DNA of 64,000 nucleotides. Origin: Acidovorax sp. MR-S7. Its GTDB lineage: Bacteria > Pseudomonadota > Gammaproteobacteria > Burkholderiales > Burkholderiaceae_C. The DNA lies in contig NZ_DF238900.1 of the NCBI RefSeq assembly GCF_000400995.2, positions 1 through 64,000 on the forward strand, written 5' to 3'. Both the position numbers and the translations under genes were made by a program. Below, piece after piece: positions 33,724 through 40,778 of this stretch (position 1 is the stretch's first letter; each line of letters starts with the position of its first letter). The notes beneath the pieces were generated by a model. That model saw only the letters and a program-made list of their open reading frames with translations, was not told the origin of the DNA and made no database searches.

Positions 33724-33780
33724 GGGGAGTGTCTCCTGAGATATTCGTGGTGTCCGGTTCGCTCCGGACGGGCCAACGAA

Positions 33781-33807
33781 TCTACGGCAAACATTTAGTT
33801 ACATTTA
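33781..33807 (-). promoter_or_regulatory. Sigma-28 (FliA)-like promoter for the chemoreceptor gene
   Basis: On the minus strand TAAA (33807-33804), 15 bases and GCCGTAGA (33788-33781) match the flagellar consensus TAAA-N15-GCCGATAA in the -35 box and six of eight -10 positions. It lies about 58 bp upstream of the ATG. The leader includes a GTCCGG/CCGGAC hairpin (33750-33767). Confidence 0.55.
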
Positions 33808-33852
33808 TTCACGCAATCCCTTACGCGGTGTCACGTACCGGGCGGTCCGGCC

Positions 33853-34437
33853 TCAATCGTGCTCGAAGTGGAACACCGCCGTGCCGGCGCGCGCGTTGGG
33901 CAGCCAGCGTACCTCCCGCCCGTCCTGCAGCCCGAAGGCGTCGAGGATGCGCAGCTTGTTCTTGCCGGCCAGCACCTCGAAGTCCTTGTACGTGCCCACG
34001 CGGATGTTGGGCGTGTCGTACCACTGGTAGGGCAGGCGCCGCGTGACGGGCATGCGTCCGCGCAGCACCGACAGGCGGTTGGGCCAGTGGGCGAAATTCG
34101 GGAAGGCGACGATGCCGCTGCGCCCCACGCGAGCGGTCTCGCGCAGCATCACCTCGGCGTTGCGCAGGTGCTGCAGTGTGTCGATCTGCAAGACCACATC
34201 GAAGCTGTTGTCGGCGAACATGGCTAGCCCCTCGTCGAGGTTGAGCTGGATCACGTTCACGCCGCGGCGCACGCAAGCCAGCACGTTGGCGTCGGCGATC
34301 TCGATGCCGTAGCCGCTGCAGCCGCGCTCGCGCTGCAGCAGGTCGAGCAGCGCCCCGTCGCCGCAACCCAGGTCGAGCACGCGCGCCCCCTGGGGCACGC
34401 GGCGCGCGATGGCTTGCATGGTGGCGTGGTCGCTCAT
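33853..34437 (-). CDS. metW: Methionine biosynthesis protein MetW
   Basis: 194 residues. Class I methyltransferase-like fold: [15 protein letters not shown] (SAM-binding), [37 protein letters not shown], and the family-specific [20 protein letters not shown] and [12 protein letters not shown]. In proteobacteria MetW works with MetX in the acylation of homoserine. It overlaps metX by ATGA, the standard metXW organisation, and so is under the same leader control. Confidence 0.95.
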   Translation of the reverse strand: MSDHATMQAIARRVPQGARVLDLGCGDGALLDLLQRERGCSGYGIEIADANVLACVRRGVNVIQLNLDEGLAMFADNSFDVVLQIDTLQHLRNAEVMLRETARVGRSGIVAFPNFAHWPNRLSVLRGRMPVTRRLPYQWYDTPNIRVGTYKDFEVLAGKNKLRILDAFGLQDGREVRWLPNARAGTAVFHFEHD

Positions 34438-35561
34438 GTCGGCTCCTTGGCGATACTATCGAAATAAGAGCGAACTACGCCCATGTAGCGGTCGTCATCT
34501 AGCAGAAAGGCGTCATGCCCGTGGGGTGCGTCGATCTCGGCGTAGCTCACGTCGCGGCGGTTCTCCAGCAGGGCGTGCACGATCTCCCGGCTGCGCTGGG
34601 GCGAGAAGCGCCAGTCGGTGGTGAAGCTCACGAGCAAGAAGCGGGCGCGCGCCGCGGCCAGCGCCTGCGTGAGGCTGCCGCCATGCTGGCGCGCAGGGTC
34701 GAAGTAGTCGAGCGCGCGCGTGATGAGCAGGTAGGTGTTGGCGTCGAAGTATTCGCTGAACTTGTCGCCCTGGTAGCGCAGGTAGCTCTCGATCTGGAAC
34801 TCGATGTCCTGCGTGCTGTACTTGAGCTGCATCCCCTCGCGCAGCTGGCGTCCGAACTTCTCGTTCATCACGTCGTCGCTCAGGTAGGTGATGTGGCCGA
34901 TCATGCGCGCGATGCGCAGGCCTCGCTTGGGTATCACGCCGTGGCGGTAGAAGTGCCCGCCGTGGAAGTCGGGATCGGTCACGATGGCGCGGCGCGCCAC
35001 CTCGTTGAAGGCGATGTTCTCGGCCGTGAGGTTGGGGGCGCTGGCCACCACCACGGCGTGGCGCATGCGCCCGGGATACTGCAGCGTCCAGCTCAGCGCC
35101 TGCATGCCGCCGAGGCTGCCGCCCATCACGGCGGCGAGCTGCTCGATGCCCAGGCAGTCCAGGAGCCGCGCCTGGGCATTCACCCAGTCCTCCACCGTGA
35201 CCACGGGGAAATCGGCGCCATAGACCTCGCCTGTGTCGGGGTGGGTGTGCATGGGGCCGGTGGAGCCGAAGCACGAGCCCAGGTTGTTGACGCCGATGAC
35301 AAAGAAGCGGTTGGTGTCCACCGGCTTGCCCGGCCCGATCATGTTGTCCCACCAGCCCTCGCTTTTCGGCTGGCCTTCGTAGACGCCCGCGACGTGGTGG
35401 GAGGCATTGAGCGCGTGGCACACGAGCACGGCGTTGCTCTTGTCGGCATTCAGCGTGCCGTAGGTTTCGTAGGCCAGCGTGTAGTCGCGGATCGAGGCGC
35501 CCGACTGCAGGGCGAGGGCCTCGGCGAAGTGCATGGACTGCGGTGTGGCGATGAAGGACAT
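34434..35561 (-). CDS. metX: Homoserine O-acyltransferase
   Basis: 375 residues. It transfers an acyl group (acetyl or succinyl; not distinguishable by eye) to homoserine at the start of methionine synthesis. Alpha/beta-hydrolase motifs: [15 protein letters not shown] (oxyanion), nucleophile in [16 protein letters not shown] (GGSLGG Ser), Asp in [10 protein letters not shown] and His in [13 protein letters not shown]. The ATG at 35561 directly follows the U-tract of a terminator hairpin with no Shine-Dalgarno. The second Met (35534) is an alternative start. A SAM-II riboswitch lies upstream, so expression should fall when SAM is high. Confidence 0.95.
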   Translation of the reverse strand: MSFIATPQSMHFAEALALQSGASIRDYTLAYETYGTLNADKSNAVLVCHALNASHHVAGVYEGQPKSEGWWDNMIGPGKPVDTNRFFVIGVNNLGSCFGSTGPMHTHPDTGEVYGADFPVVTVEDWVNAQARLLDCLGIEQLAAVMGGSLGGMQALSWTLQYPGRMRHAVVVASAPNLTAENIAFNEVARRAIVTDPDFHGGHFYRHGVIPKRGLRIARMIGHITYLSDDVMNEKFGRQLREGMQLKYSTQDIEFQIESYLRYQGDKFSEYFDANTYLLITRALDYFDPARQHGGSLTQALAAARARFLLVSFTTDWRFSPQRSREIVHALLENRRDVSYAEIDAPHGHDAFLLDDDRYMGVVRSYFDSIAKEPT

Positions 35562-35562
35562 G

Positions 35563-35598
35563 AAAAAACCCGGCTGTCGCTAAAAACGAGGCCGGGTC
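35563..35598 (-). terminator. Attenuator terminator in the metX leader
   Basis: On the minus strand ACCCGGC pairs with GCCGGGT (35597-35591 with 35574-35568); the 16-base loop contains a further TCG/CGA pairing. Six T follow, ending one base before the metX ATG. A terminator immediately in front of a start codon and behind a riboswitch indicates regulated attenuation. Confidence 0.75.
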
Positions 35599-35615
35599 GC
35601 ATCTCCATCGGTCAT

Positions 35616-35671
35616 GTCTTTAGCTGAATTTGTAAAGCGCCCGCAAGCGGTGGCAAATCGGCGCGTCGGCC
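35616..35671 (-). promoter_or_regulatory. SAM-II riboswitch upstream of metX-metW
   Basis: On the minus strand P1 is GCGCC / GGGCGC enclosing GATTTGCCACCGCTTGC, followed by TTTACAAATTCAGCTAAAGA. These match the SAM-II (metA motif) hallmarks: GAUUU just inside P1, UUGC before its 3' arm, and the pseudoknot-forming AAAU...GCUAAA tail. A CATAAT hexamer (35678-35673) could be the -10, giving a start right at the aptamer. Known SAM-II RNAs precede metA/metX genes and turn them off when SAM is bound. Confidence 0.8.
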
Positions 35672-35672
35672 A

Positions 35673-36230
35673 TTATGCCAAAAGCGCCAGCAGCCCGAGC
35701 ACGAGGAAGATGAGGGCCGAAACCACGTGCACCGCGCGGATCGGCACGCGCCGCGTGATGCGCTCGCCCAGCCAGACGACGGGCGCATTGGCGAGCATCA
35801 TGCCCAGCGTGGTGCCGGCCACCACCCAGAGGTAGGCGCTGTACTGCGCCGCCAGCATCACCGTGGCGATCTGCGTCTTGTCGCCCATCTCGGCCAGGAA
35901 GAAGGCCACGAGCGTGGTGCCGAAGACGCCGAAGCGCGGCGCCCGGGTTGCTCCATCGTCGTCGAGCTTGTCGGGGATCAGCATCCACACGGCCATGGCG
36001 ATGAACGACAGCCCCAGCACCCAGCGCAGCGCCTGCGGCCCCAGCACCGTGGTCACCCATGCGCCCACGGCCCCGGCCAGCGCATGGTTGACCACGGTGG
36101 CCACGAAAATGCCCCAGACGATAGGCCAGGGCTTGCGGAACCGCGCGGCGAGCACGAGCGAGAGCAGCTGGGTCTTGTCGCCCATTTCGGCAAGGGCGAC
36201 GATGGCGGTAGAGACGAGGAAGGCTTCCAT
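35673..36230 (-). CDS. GDT1/UPF0016 family manganese exporter
   Basis: 185 residues. Two homologous halves of three membrane helices, each with the family signature E-x-G-D-K-T (ALAEMGDKTQLLSLVLAARF and FLAEMGDKTQIATVMLAA). This is the TMEM165/GDT1 group, characterised in bacteria as Mn2+ exporters (MneA). The ATG at 36230 opens directly into the first half; the longer frame to 36269 is not needed. A Mn-sensing yybP-ykoY riboswitch precedes it, which strongly supports a manganese role. The stop codon overlaps the putative metX -10 region. Confidence 0.92.
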   Translation of the reverse strand: MEAFLVSTAIVALAEMGDKTQLLSLVLAARFRKPWPIVWGIFVATVVNHALAGAVGAWVTTVLGPQALRWVLGLSFIAMAVWMLIPDKLDDDGATRAPRFGVFGTTLVAFFLAEMGDKTQIATVMLAAQYSAYLWVVAGTTLGMMLANAPVVWLGERITRRVPIRAVHVVSALIFLVLGLLALLA

Positions 36231-36302
36231 GGTGGGGGGATTTCCGGCCGGAAATAGATCGGACAGCATTGACCGCGCACCGATTCCGGCCTATGGGATC
36301 GG

Positions 36303-36441
36303 CGCGCAGTCAATGGTCTCGCCCAGCCCGCCATTGCGGCGGACCTCATGCACCATGGCGCCCGGTGGGCCCCAAGTCTGTTGATGCATGCCTCCTCTCG
36401 CGCCAGCGACGCAAGGGCAGGCTACTCCCCAAGGACTGGGG
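36303..36441 (-). promoter_or_regulatory. yybP-ykoY manganese riboswitch
   Basis: On the minus strand the first conserved box TTGGGGAGTAGCC (36431-36419) and the second AGGCATGCATCAACA (36394-36380) are both intact, followed by GACTTGGGGCCCACCGGGCG, CCATGG and the closing GACCATTGACTGCGCGC segment. Mn2+ binding in the two loops of this class turns on exporter genes such as the GDT1-family gene downstream. A TACAAT (36450-36445) just upstream may be the -10. The remaining 36231-36302 holds the leader up to the start codon. Confidence 0.93.
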
Positions 36442-36576
36442 CGCATTGTAACGACCGCCCAGGTATTTACCCTGAAAAGTGTTGCTGCCACGCACTATCC
36501 GCCGTTTTCTGCACGCGGCAATGCCCGATAATGGTTACGCCTTTCTGCCTTGCAGGAATGCAGGCTGCGGTGTTTG

Positions 36577-36588
36577 GTCAGTTTCGCG
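36577..36588 (+). promoter_or_regulatory. Conserved leader motif of the first RRM gene
   Basis: GTCAGTTTCGCG occurs 74 bp before the ATG and recurs exactly at 37148-37159, 81 bp before the next gene. The 36451-36661 interval otherwise contains the divergent promoter zone and an AT-rich leader with TTTTTTTAGGAG just before the start. Confidence 0.5.
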
Positions 36589-36661
36589 TCTTTGAAGTCG
36601 TCACAGGTTTGTTGATTGCGTCAGGCTCCATCGCATTTCGTGTTTTTTTAGGAGTCCGATC

Positions 36662-37006
36662 ATGGGCAACAAACTCTACGTGGGCAATCTGCCCTATTCC
36701 TTCCGCGACAACGACCTGGAGCAGACGTTCGGCCAATTCGGCGCCGTCCAAAGCGCCAAGGTCATGATGGAGCGCGACACCGGCCGCTCCAAGGGCTTTG
36801 GTTTCGTCGAAATGGGCAGCGATGCCGAAGCCCAGGCCGCCATCCAGGGCGTGCATGGCCAGAACTTCGGCGGCCGTGACCTGGTGGTCAACGAAGCCCG
36901 TCCGATGGAACCCCGCCCCCCCCGCAGCGGCGGTGGCTTCGGTGGCGGCGGCTACGGCGGTGGCGGTGGCCGCGGTGGCTACGGCGGCGGCCGCTCCAGC
37001 TACTGA
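36662..37006 (+). CDS. RRM-domain glycine-rich RNA-binding protein
   Basis: 114 residues. One RRM (about 1-80): RNP2 is KLYVGNLPY and RNP1 is KGFGFVEM, with the VNEARPMEPRPPRSG linker. A Gly-rich tail with GGYGGGGGRGGYGGGRS follows. It resembles bacterial RNA-binding proteins of the Rbp type, often cold-induced, acting as RNA chaperones. GGAG lies 8 bp before the ATG. It is a close paralogue of the gene at 37240 (about 80% identical over the RRM) and ends at its own terminator. Confidence 0.93.
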   Translation: MGNKLYVGNLPYSFRDNDLEQTFGQFGAVQSAKVMMERDTGRSKGFGFVEMGSDAEAQAAIQGVHGQNFGGRDLVVNEARPMEPRPPRSGGGFGGGGYGGGGGRGGYGGGRSSY

Positions 37007-37023
37007 TAGCGACTGCAAATGAA

Positions 37024-37051
37024 GAGAGGGCCGAAAGGCCCTCTTTTTTTT
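37024..37051 (+). terminator. Intrinsic terminator after the first RRM gene
   Basis: AGAGGGCC-GAAA-GGCCCTCT followed by eight T. A tetraloop hairpin with a perfect stem, 18 bp after the stop codon. Confidence 0.93.
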
Positions 37052-37147
37052 GTGCCACAGGGGCGGAAAACTCCTTGTATTTCTGCCGTAGTTCTGGCAC
37101 ATAATATTTGCGGCGAGTTTTTTGCCTCGCCGAGGTTGCGGTGATCC

Positions 37148-37159
37148 GTCAGTTTCGCG
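37148..37159 (+). promoter_or_regulatory. Conserved leader motif of the second RRM gene
   Basis: GTCAGTTTCGCG, identical to the copy at 36577-36588. The rest of the 37052-37239 gap has little else shared except a final TTTTTGAGGAGTCCC-type ribosome-binding region resembling TTTTTTAGGAGTCC of the first gene. Confidence 0.5.
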
Positions 37160-37239
37160 CATAGGGGCGTCTTTGTGATCAACTGGCTGCGGGTTCGGGA
37201 CTCCGTCGCTCTATCCAATTGTTTTTGAGGAGTCCCTTG

Positions 37240-37689
37240 ATGGGCAACAAACTGTATGTCGGCAACCTGCCCTACACGGTGCGCGACCAAGATCTCGAGC
37301 AGGCGTTTGGCCAGTTTGGCGCCGTGACCAGCGCCAAGGTCATGATGGAGCGGGACACGGGCCGCTCCAAGGGTTTCGGCTTCGTCGAGATGGGCAGTGA
37401 CGCCGAGGCACAAGACGCCATCAACGGCATGAACGGCCAGTCCCTGGGCGGCCGCAGCCTCGTGGTGAACGAAGCGCGCCCCATGGAACCCCGCCCCCCC
37501 CGCAGCGGCGGCGGCTTCGGTGGTGGCGGCGGCGGTGGTTACGGCGGCGGCCGCAGTGGCGGCGGCGGCGGTGGCTTCGGTGGTGGCGGCCGCAGCGAAG
37601 GCGGCTTCCGCAGCCCGTATGGCGCGGGTCCGCGTGGCGGCGGCGGTGGTGGCCGCGGCGGCTACGGTGGCGGCGGCAACAGCTACTGA
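37240..37689 (+). CDS. RRM-domain glycine-rich RNA-binding protein (tandem paralogue)
   Basis: 149 residues. The RRM with KLYVGNLPY and KGFGFVEM is nearly the same as its neighbour. The C-terminal half is a longer Gly/Arg/Tyr-rich region (GGGGGGGYGGGRSGG, FRSPYGAGPRG, RGGYGGGGNSY), probably disordered and RNA-binding or condensing. GAGGAG sits 8 bp before the ATG. It arose by tandem duplication that included the leader; the tail has since expanded by about 35 residues. Confidence 0.93.
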   Translation: MGNKLYVGNLPYTVRDQDLEQAFGQFGAVTSAKVMMERDTGRSKGFGFVEMGSDAEAQDAINGMNGQSLGGRSLVVNEARPMEPRPPRSGGGFGGGGGGGYGGGRSGGGGGGFGGGGRSEGGFRSPYGAGPRGGGGGGRGGYGGGGNSY

Positions 37690-37710
37690 GGCCCACCAGC
37701 GCACAAGACA

Positions 37711-37735
37711 GGCTCCCTCGGGAGCCTTTTTTCTT
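37711..37735 (+). terminator. Intrinsic terminator after the second RRM gene
   Basis: GGCTCCC-TC-GGGAGCC then TTTTTTCTT. It lies between this gene and the convergent SDR gene ending at 37749. Confidence 0.9.
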
Positions 37736-37748
37736 GGCCCCGCGCCGT

Positions 37749-38546
37749 TCAGGAGCGGCCTTCTCCCTGCCGGTGCTTGCGCGGGCGTCCGGCCAGCACG
37801 CGGTCGAACAGGGCATTGGGCAGCACGCGCAGCAGCTTGGCCACCACCCCCATCTGCCAGGGAATGACGCGGTAGCTCGCGCCCGCCTCGATGGCTTTGA
37901 ACGCCTGGTCGGCAAAGTCCTCGGCCCGCATCAGGAAGGGCATGGCGTAGCGGTTCTCGCGCGTGAGCGGCGTATCCACGTAGCCGGGGCAGATCGTCAC
38001 CACCCGCACGCCACTGGCGCGCAGCTCGCCGCGCAGGCTTTCGCAGTAGCTGATCGCCGCCGCCTTGCTGGCGCAGTAGGCGCCGTGGCCGGGCAGGCCC
38101 CGGATGCCCGCCACGCTGCCGATGCCCACCAGCCGCCCGCTGCCGCGCAGCGCCATGGGCGCCACGAAGGGCTGGAAGGTGGCAGCCATGCCGACGTTGT
38201 TGGTGGCGAAGGTGCGTGCCATGACGTCGATGTCGCTGCGCTCGGCCGTGTCCATGCCGATGCTGATGCCGGCGTTGGCGATGACCACGTCAGGCAGCCC
38301 CTGCCGCTCCAGGCAGGACTGGCCGGCCGCCATGATGCGGTCGGGCTGCGCGATATCAGCACTATAAATTTCATAGCTACTTGCGCTTATCCCGCAAGCG
38401 CTAGCCCATGATTTTATGAAATCCTCCCTGCGGGCCGACAGCGCCAGCCGCCAGCCGGCCTGGTGGTAGCGCAGGGCCAGCGCGCGGCCGATGCCGCTGG
38501 AGGCGCCGGTGATGAAGACCAGGGGCGCGGCAGCGGCCATGGGCAT
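37749..38546 (-). CDS. Short-chain dehydrogenase/reductase
   Basis: 265 residues. Classical SDR: NAD(P)-binding TGASSGIGRALA (residues 13-24), VVIANAGISI (NNAG-like), GSVAGIRG with catalytic Ser, YCASKAAAI (YxxxK) and CPGYVDTPLT. Residues 43-61 (FIKSWASACGISASSYEIY), between the second strand and the DI motif, are encoded by a palindromic repeat element, so this normally variable loop is repeat-derived. It starts in a TGATG overlap with lptC and is the last gene of the kdsD-kdsC-lptC-SDR string. Substrate unknown. Confidence 0.9.
   Translation of the reverse strand: MPMAAAAPLVFITGASSGIGRALALRYHQAGWRLALSARREDFIKSWASACGISASSYEIYSADIAQPDRIMAAGQSCLERQGLPDVVIANAGISIGMDTAERSDIDVMARTFATNNVGMAATFQPFVAPMALRGSGRLVGIGSVAGIRGLPGHGAYCASKAAAISYCESLRGELRASGVRVVTICPGYVDTPLTRENRYAMPFLMRAEDFADQAFKAIEAGASYRVIPWQMGVVAKLLRVLPNALFDRVLAGRPRKHRQGEGRS
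38361..38416 (+). repeat. Palindromic element, copy 6, inside the SDR gene
   Basis: ATAGCTACTTGCGCTTATCC followed by CGCAAGCGCTAGCCCATG. The element has the ATAGCT box, inverted TTGCGCTT / AAGCGCT arms and AT-rich flanks of the family, and lies wholly within coding sequence. Confidence 0.8.
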
Positions 38547-39166
38547 CAGCGGCGGGCGGGAGCAGGCATCAGGGTGCCGTGCACGCGGCCCTGCAGGCGC
38601 AGGGTCTGGTCCAGATGGTCGTAGTCCATGCTGTCGGCGGTGAAGGTGTCGGTGCCGCGCGTGAGCGTGACGGGCCGGTCCGAGCGCACCCGCTCGTCGT
38701 TCACCCAGGCATGCAAGAATTCGCCGCGGAATTCCAGACGCGGCAGCGGCTGGCGGCCGGCGCGGGCCGTGTACTCGCGCGTGACGACGGCGTTGCCGAA
38801 GAGCTGGACCTCCGACCCGTCGGCGTTGGTCACGGCGCGGTTGGCGGTGGCCGTGGTGATGCGGCCTTCGGCGTTCACGGCGCGCATGCGCACCTGGTCG
38901 ATCTCCAGCGTGTCGGTATCGAGGTAGTGCCGCGCCAGGGTGCCGCGCACCTCGCTGTGCAAGCGGCCCGTGGCATCGAAGCTCTTCACGGAGAAGTCGC
39001 GCATGTAGTAGTCGGGCTCGTGGCGCACTTCCTGCTCCTGGGCGGGCGCCAGGGGCTTGGGCGCGTTGCGCACCAGCCACCACGTGCCCAGTGCCAGCAG
39101 GCCCATGAGTACCACGGGCAGGTAGAGGGACAGGCGCTCCCACGCCTGGCGCAGGGGCTGGCTCAT
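38546..39166 (-). CDS. lptC: LPS export ABC transporter periplasmic protein LptC
   Basis: 206 residues. A single N-terminal membrane anchor (about 13-32, LYLPVVLMGLLALGTWWLV) precedes an LptC jellyroll: PDYYMRDFSVKSFDATGRLH, HYLDTDTLEIDQVRM, GSEVQLFGNAVV and FTADSMDYDHLDQTLRLQG. It bridges the LptBFG transporter to LptA in LPS transport. It overlaps kdsC by ATGA, the typical kdsD-kdsC-lptC order. lptA and lptB, usually next, are replaced here by an SDR gene. Confidence 0.94.
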   Translation of the reverse strand: MSQPLRQAWERLSLYLPVVLMGLLALGTWWLVRNAPKPLAPAQEQEVRHEPDYYMRDFSVKSFDATGRLHSEVRGTLARHYLDTDTLEIDQVRMRAVNAEGRITTATANRAVTNADGSEVQLFGNAVVTREYTARAGRQPLPRLEFRGEFLHAWVNDERVRSDRPVTLTRGTDTFTADSMDYDHLDQTLRLQGRVHGTLMPAPARR

Positions 39167-39726
39167 CCGGCGTGCGCAGCCAGCAGGCCGGCGTAGCGGC
39201 CGCTGGCGGCGAGCAGCAGGTCGCAGAATTCCCGCGCGGCGCCGCTTCCGCCGGGTGCCGCCGTGGTGTAGTGGGCCACGGCCCGGGCCTCGATGTGTGC
39301 CTGGGCGGGCGCGCAGGCGAAGGCCGCGCGGCGCATGACGGGCAGGTCGGGCCAGTCGTCGCCCATGGCCGCGGCCTGCGTCCAGCCCAGGCCCAGTTCG
39401 GCCAGGATGGCTTCGGCCGCGGGGCGCTTGTCCTCTGTGCCGAAGCGCGCATGCGCCACGCCCAGCGCTTTCAGGCGCAGGCGCAGCGCTGGCGCGTCGC
39501 GGCCGGTGACCACGGCGGGCGTGATGCCGGCCTGCTGCAGCAGCTTGATGCCGTGGCCGTCGAGGGTGTGGAAGCGCTTGAGCGTCTCGCCCGCCTCGGT
39601 GAAGTAGAGGCTTCCGTCGGTCAGCACGCCGTCCACGTCGAAGAAAGCCACGCGCACGTCCTGCGCGCGCAACAGCAGTTCAGGGTCGAATTGCAGCGCG
39701 GGGGAAAGAGAAGGCAGCGCGTGCAT
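39163..39726 (-). CDS. kdsC: 3-deoxy-D-manno-octulosonate-8-phosphate phosphatase
   Basis: 187 residues. HAD phosphatase without a cap domain: nucleophile motif FFDVDGVLTDG (DxD), VVTGRDAPALR (motif II) and AAAMGDDWPDLPVM (motif IV, GDDxxD). It releases phosphate from Kdo-8-phosphate, the step before CMP activation. It overlaps kdsD by one base (TGATG) and lptC by ATGA. Confidence 0.94.
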   Translation of the reverse strand: MHALPSLSPALQFDPELLLRAQDVRVAFFDVDGVLTDGSLYFTEAGETLKRFHTLDGHGIKLLQQAGITPAVVTGRDAPALRLRLKALGVAHARFGTEDKRPAAEAILAELGLGWTQAAAMGDDWPDLPVMRRAAFACAPAQAHIEARAVAHYTTAAPGGSGAAREFCDLLLAASGRYAGLLAAHAG

Positions 39727-40730
39727 CAGATGACCTTGGCGCGCATCAGGTCGCCGATGTGCACGACGCCCACCAGCACGCCGTCCGTGTCAGTGACCAG
39801 CACGCTGGTGATCGCGTGCTGTTCCATGGCCTGGGCGGCGTCGGCCGCCAGGGCATCGGCGGCGATGGTGCGGGGGTGCGGGTGCATGAGGTCCTCGGCG
39901 TGCAGGGCGCGCAGGTCCGCACCGGCCTCGATACGGCGGCGCAGGTCGCCGTCGGTGAAGATGCCCACGGGGCGGCCGGCGGCGTCCACCACGGCGGAGG
40001 CGCCCACGCCCTTGGCGCTCATCTCGCGCATCAGCTCGCTGAAGCCGGCCTGGGGCGAGACGCGTGGCACTTCCGTGCCCATGCGCATGACGTCGCGCAC
40101 GTGGGTGAGCAGCCGGCGGCCCAGCGCCCCCCCCGGGTGGGAGCGCGCGAAGTCTTCCGGGCGGAAGCCGCGCGCATCCAGCAGCGCCACGGCCAGCGCG
40201 TCGCCCATGGCCAGTTGCGCGGTGGTGCTGGTGGTGGGGGCCAGGTTGAGCGGGCAGGCCTCGCGCACCACGCCGCAGTCGAGCACCAGATCGGCATGGC
40301 GCGCCAGCGTGGACTGCAGGCCGCCGGTCATGGCGATCAGAGGCACGCCCTGGCGCTTGAGCACGGGCAGCAGCACGGTGATCTCCTGGCTTTCGCCGCT
40401 GTTGGAGATGGCCAGCACCAGGTCGCCCCCCGCCACCATGCCGAGGTCGCCATGGCTGGCCTCGGCCGGGTGCACGAAGAAGGCGGGGGTGCCGGTGGAG
40501 GCCAGCGTGGCCGCGATCTTGCGGCCCACGTGGCCGCTCTTGCCCATGCCCATGACGATCACGCGGCCGGCCGTCGCCAGCACGCGCTGAACCGCCTGCA
40601 CGAAGGCCGGGCCCAGGCGCGCGCCCATGTGCGCCAGCGCCGCGGCCTCGATGTCGAAGGTCTCCCGTCCCAGGCGCAGGACCTGCTGGGCATCGAAGGG
40701 AGTGGCGGCTGCTGCGGCGGCGGTAGGCAT
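39726..40730 (-). CDS. kdsD: Arabinose-5-phosphate isomerase
   Basis: 334 residues. It makes the five-carbon precursor of Kdo from ribulose-5-phosphate. An N-terminal SIS domain (GMGKSGHVGRKIAATLASTG, HPAEASHGDLGMV, SNSGESQEI) is followed by two CBS repeats (about 210-330; MGTEVPRVSPQAGFSELM and LMHPHPRTIAADALAADAA) that often bind nucleotides and regulate. It is the first gene of the leftward Kdo/LPS operon, divergent from the antiporter gene with only 48 bp between the starts. Confidence 0.95.
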   Translation of the reverse strand: MPTAAAAAATPFDAQQVLRLGRETFDIEAAALAHMGARLGPAFVQAVQRVLATAGRVIVMGMGKSGHVGRKIAATLASTGTPAFFVHPAEASHGDLGMVAGGDLVLAISNSGESQEITVLLPVLKRQGVPLIAMTGGLQSTLARHADLVLDCGVVREACPLNLAPTTSTTAQLAMGDALAVALLDARGFRPEDFARSHPGGALGRRLLTHVRDVMRMGTEVPRVSPQAGFSELMREMSAKGVGASAVVDAAGRPVGIFTDGDLRRRIEAGADLRALHAEDLMHPHPRTIAADALAADAAQAMEQHAITSVLVTDTDGVLVGVVHIGDLMRAKVI

Positions 40731-40778
40731 GGGCGGATTCTATCGGCCGCCCTGGCAGGCGCTCGGCTAGGATGGCGC

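Noticed and set aside
33750-33767. GTCCGG-TTCGCT-CCGGAC hairpin as a terminator
   Set aside because: It lies in the leader of the chemoreceptor gene and has no T-tract; more likely a leader hairpin.
31444-33798. 784-codon plus-strand frame opposite the chemoreceptor gene
   Set aside because: His/Gly/Arg/Leu-rich shadow translation; the minus frame has every chemoreceptor feature.
35500-35602. Minus-strand frame from the ATG at 35602 or 35608 as a long leader gene before metX
   Set aside because: It overlaps metX out of frame for about 100 bases with no protein-like pattern; the 11-codon frame is the more sensible candidate.
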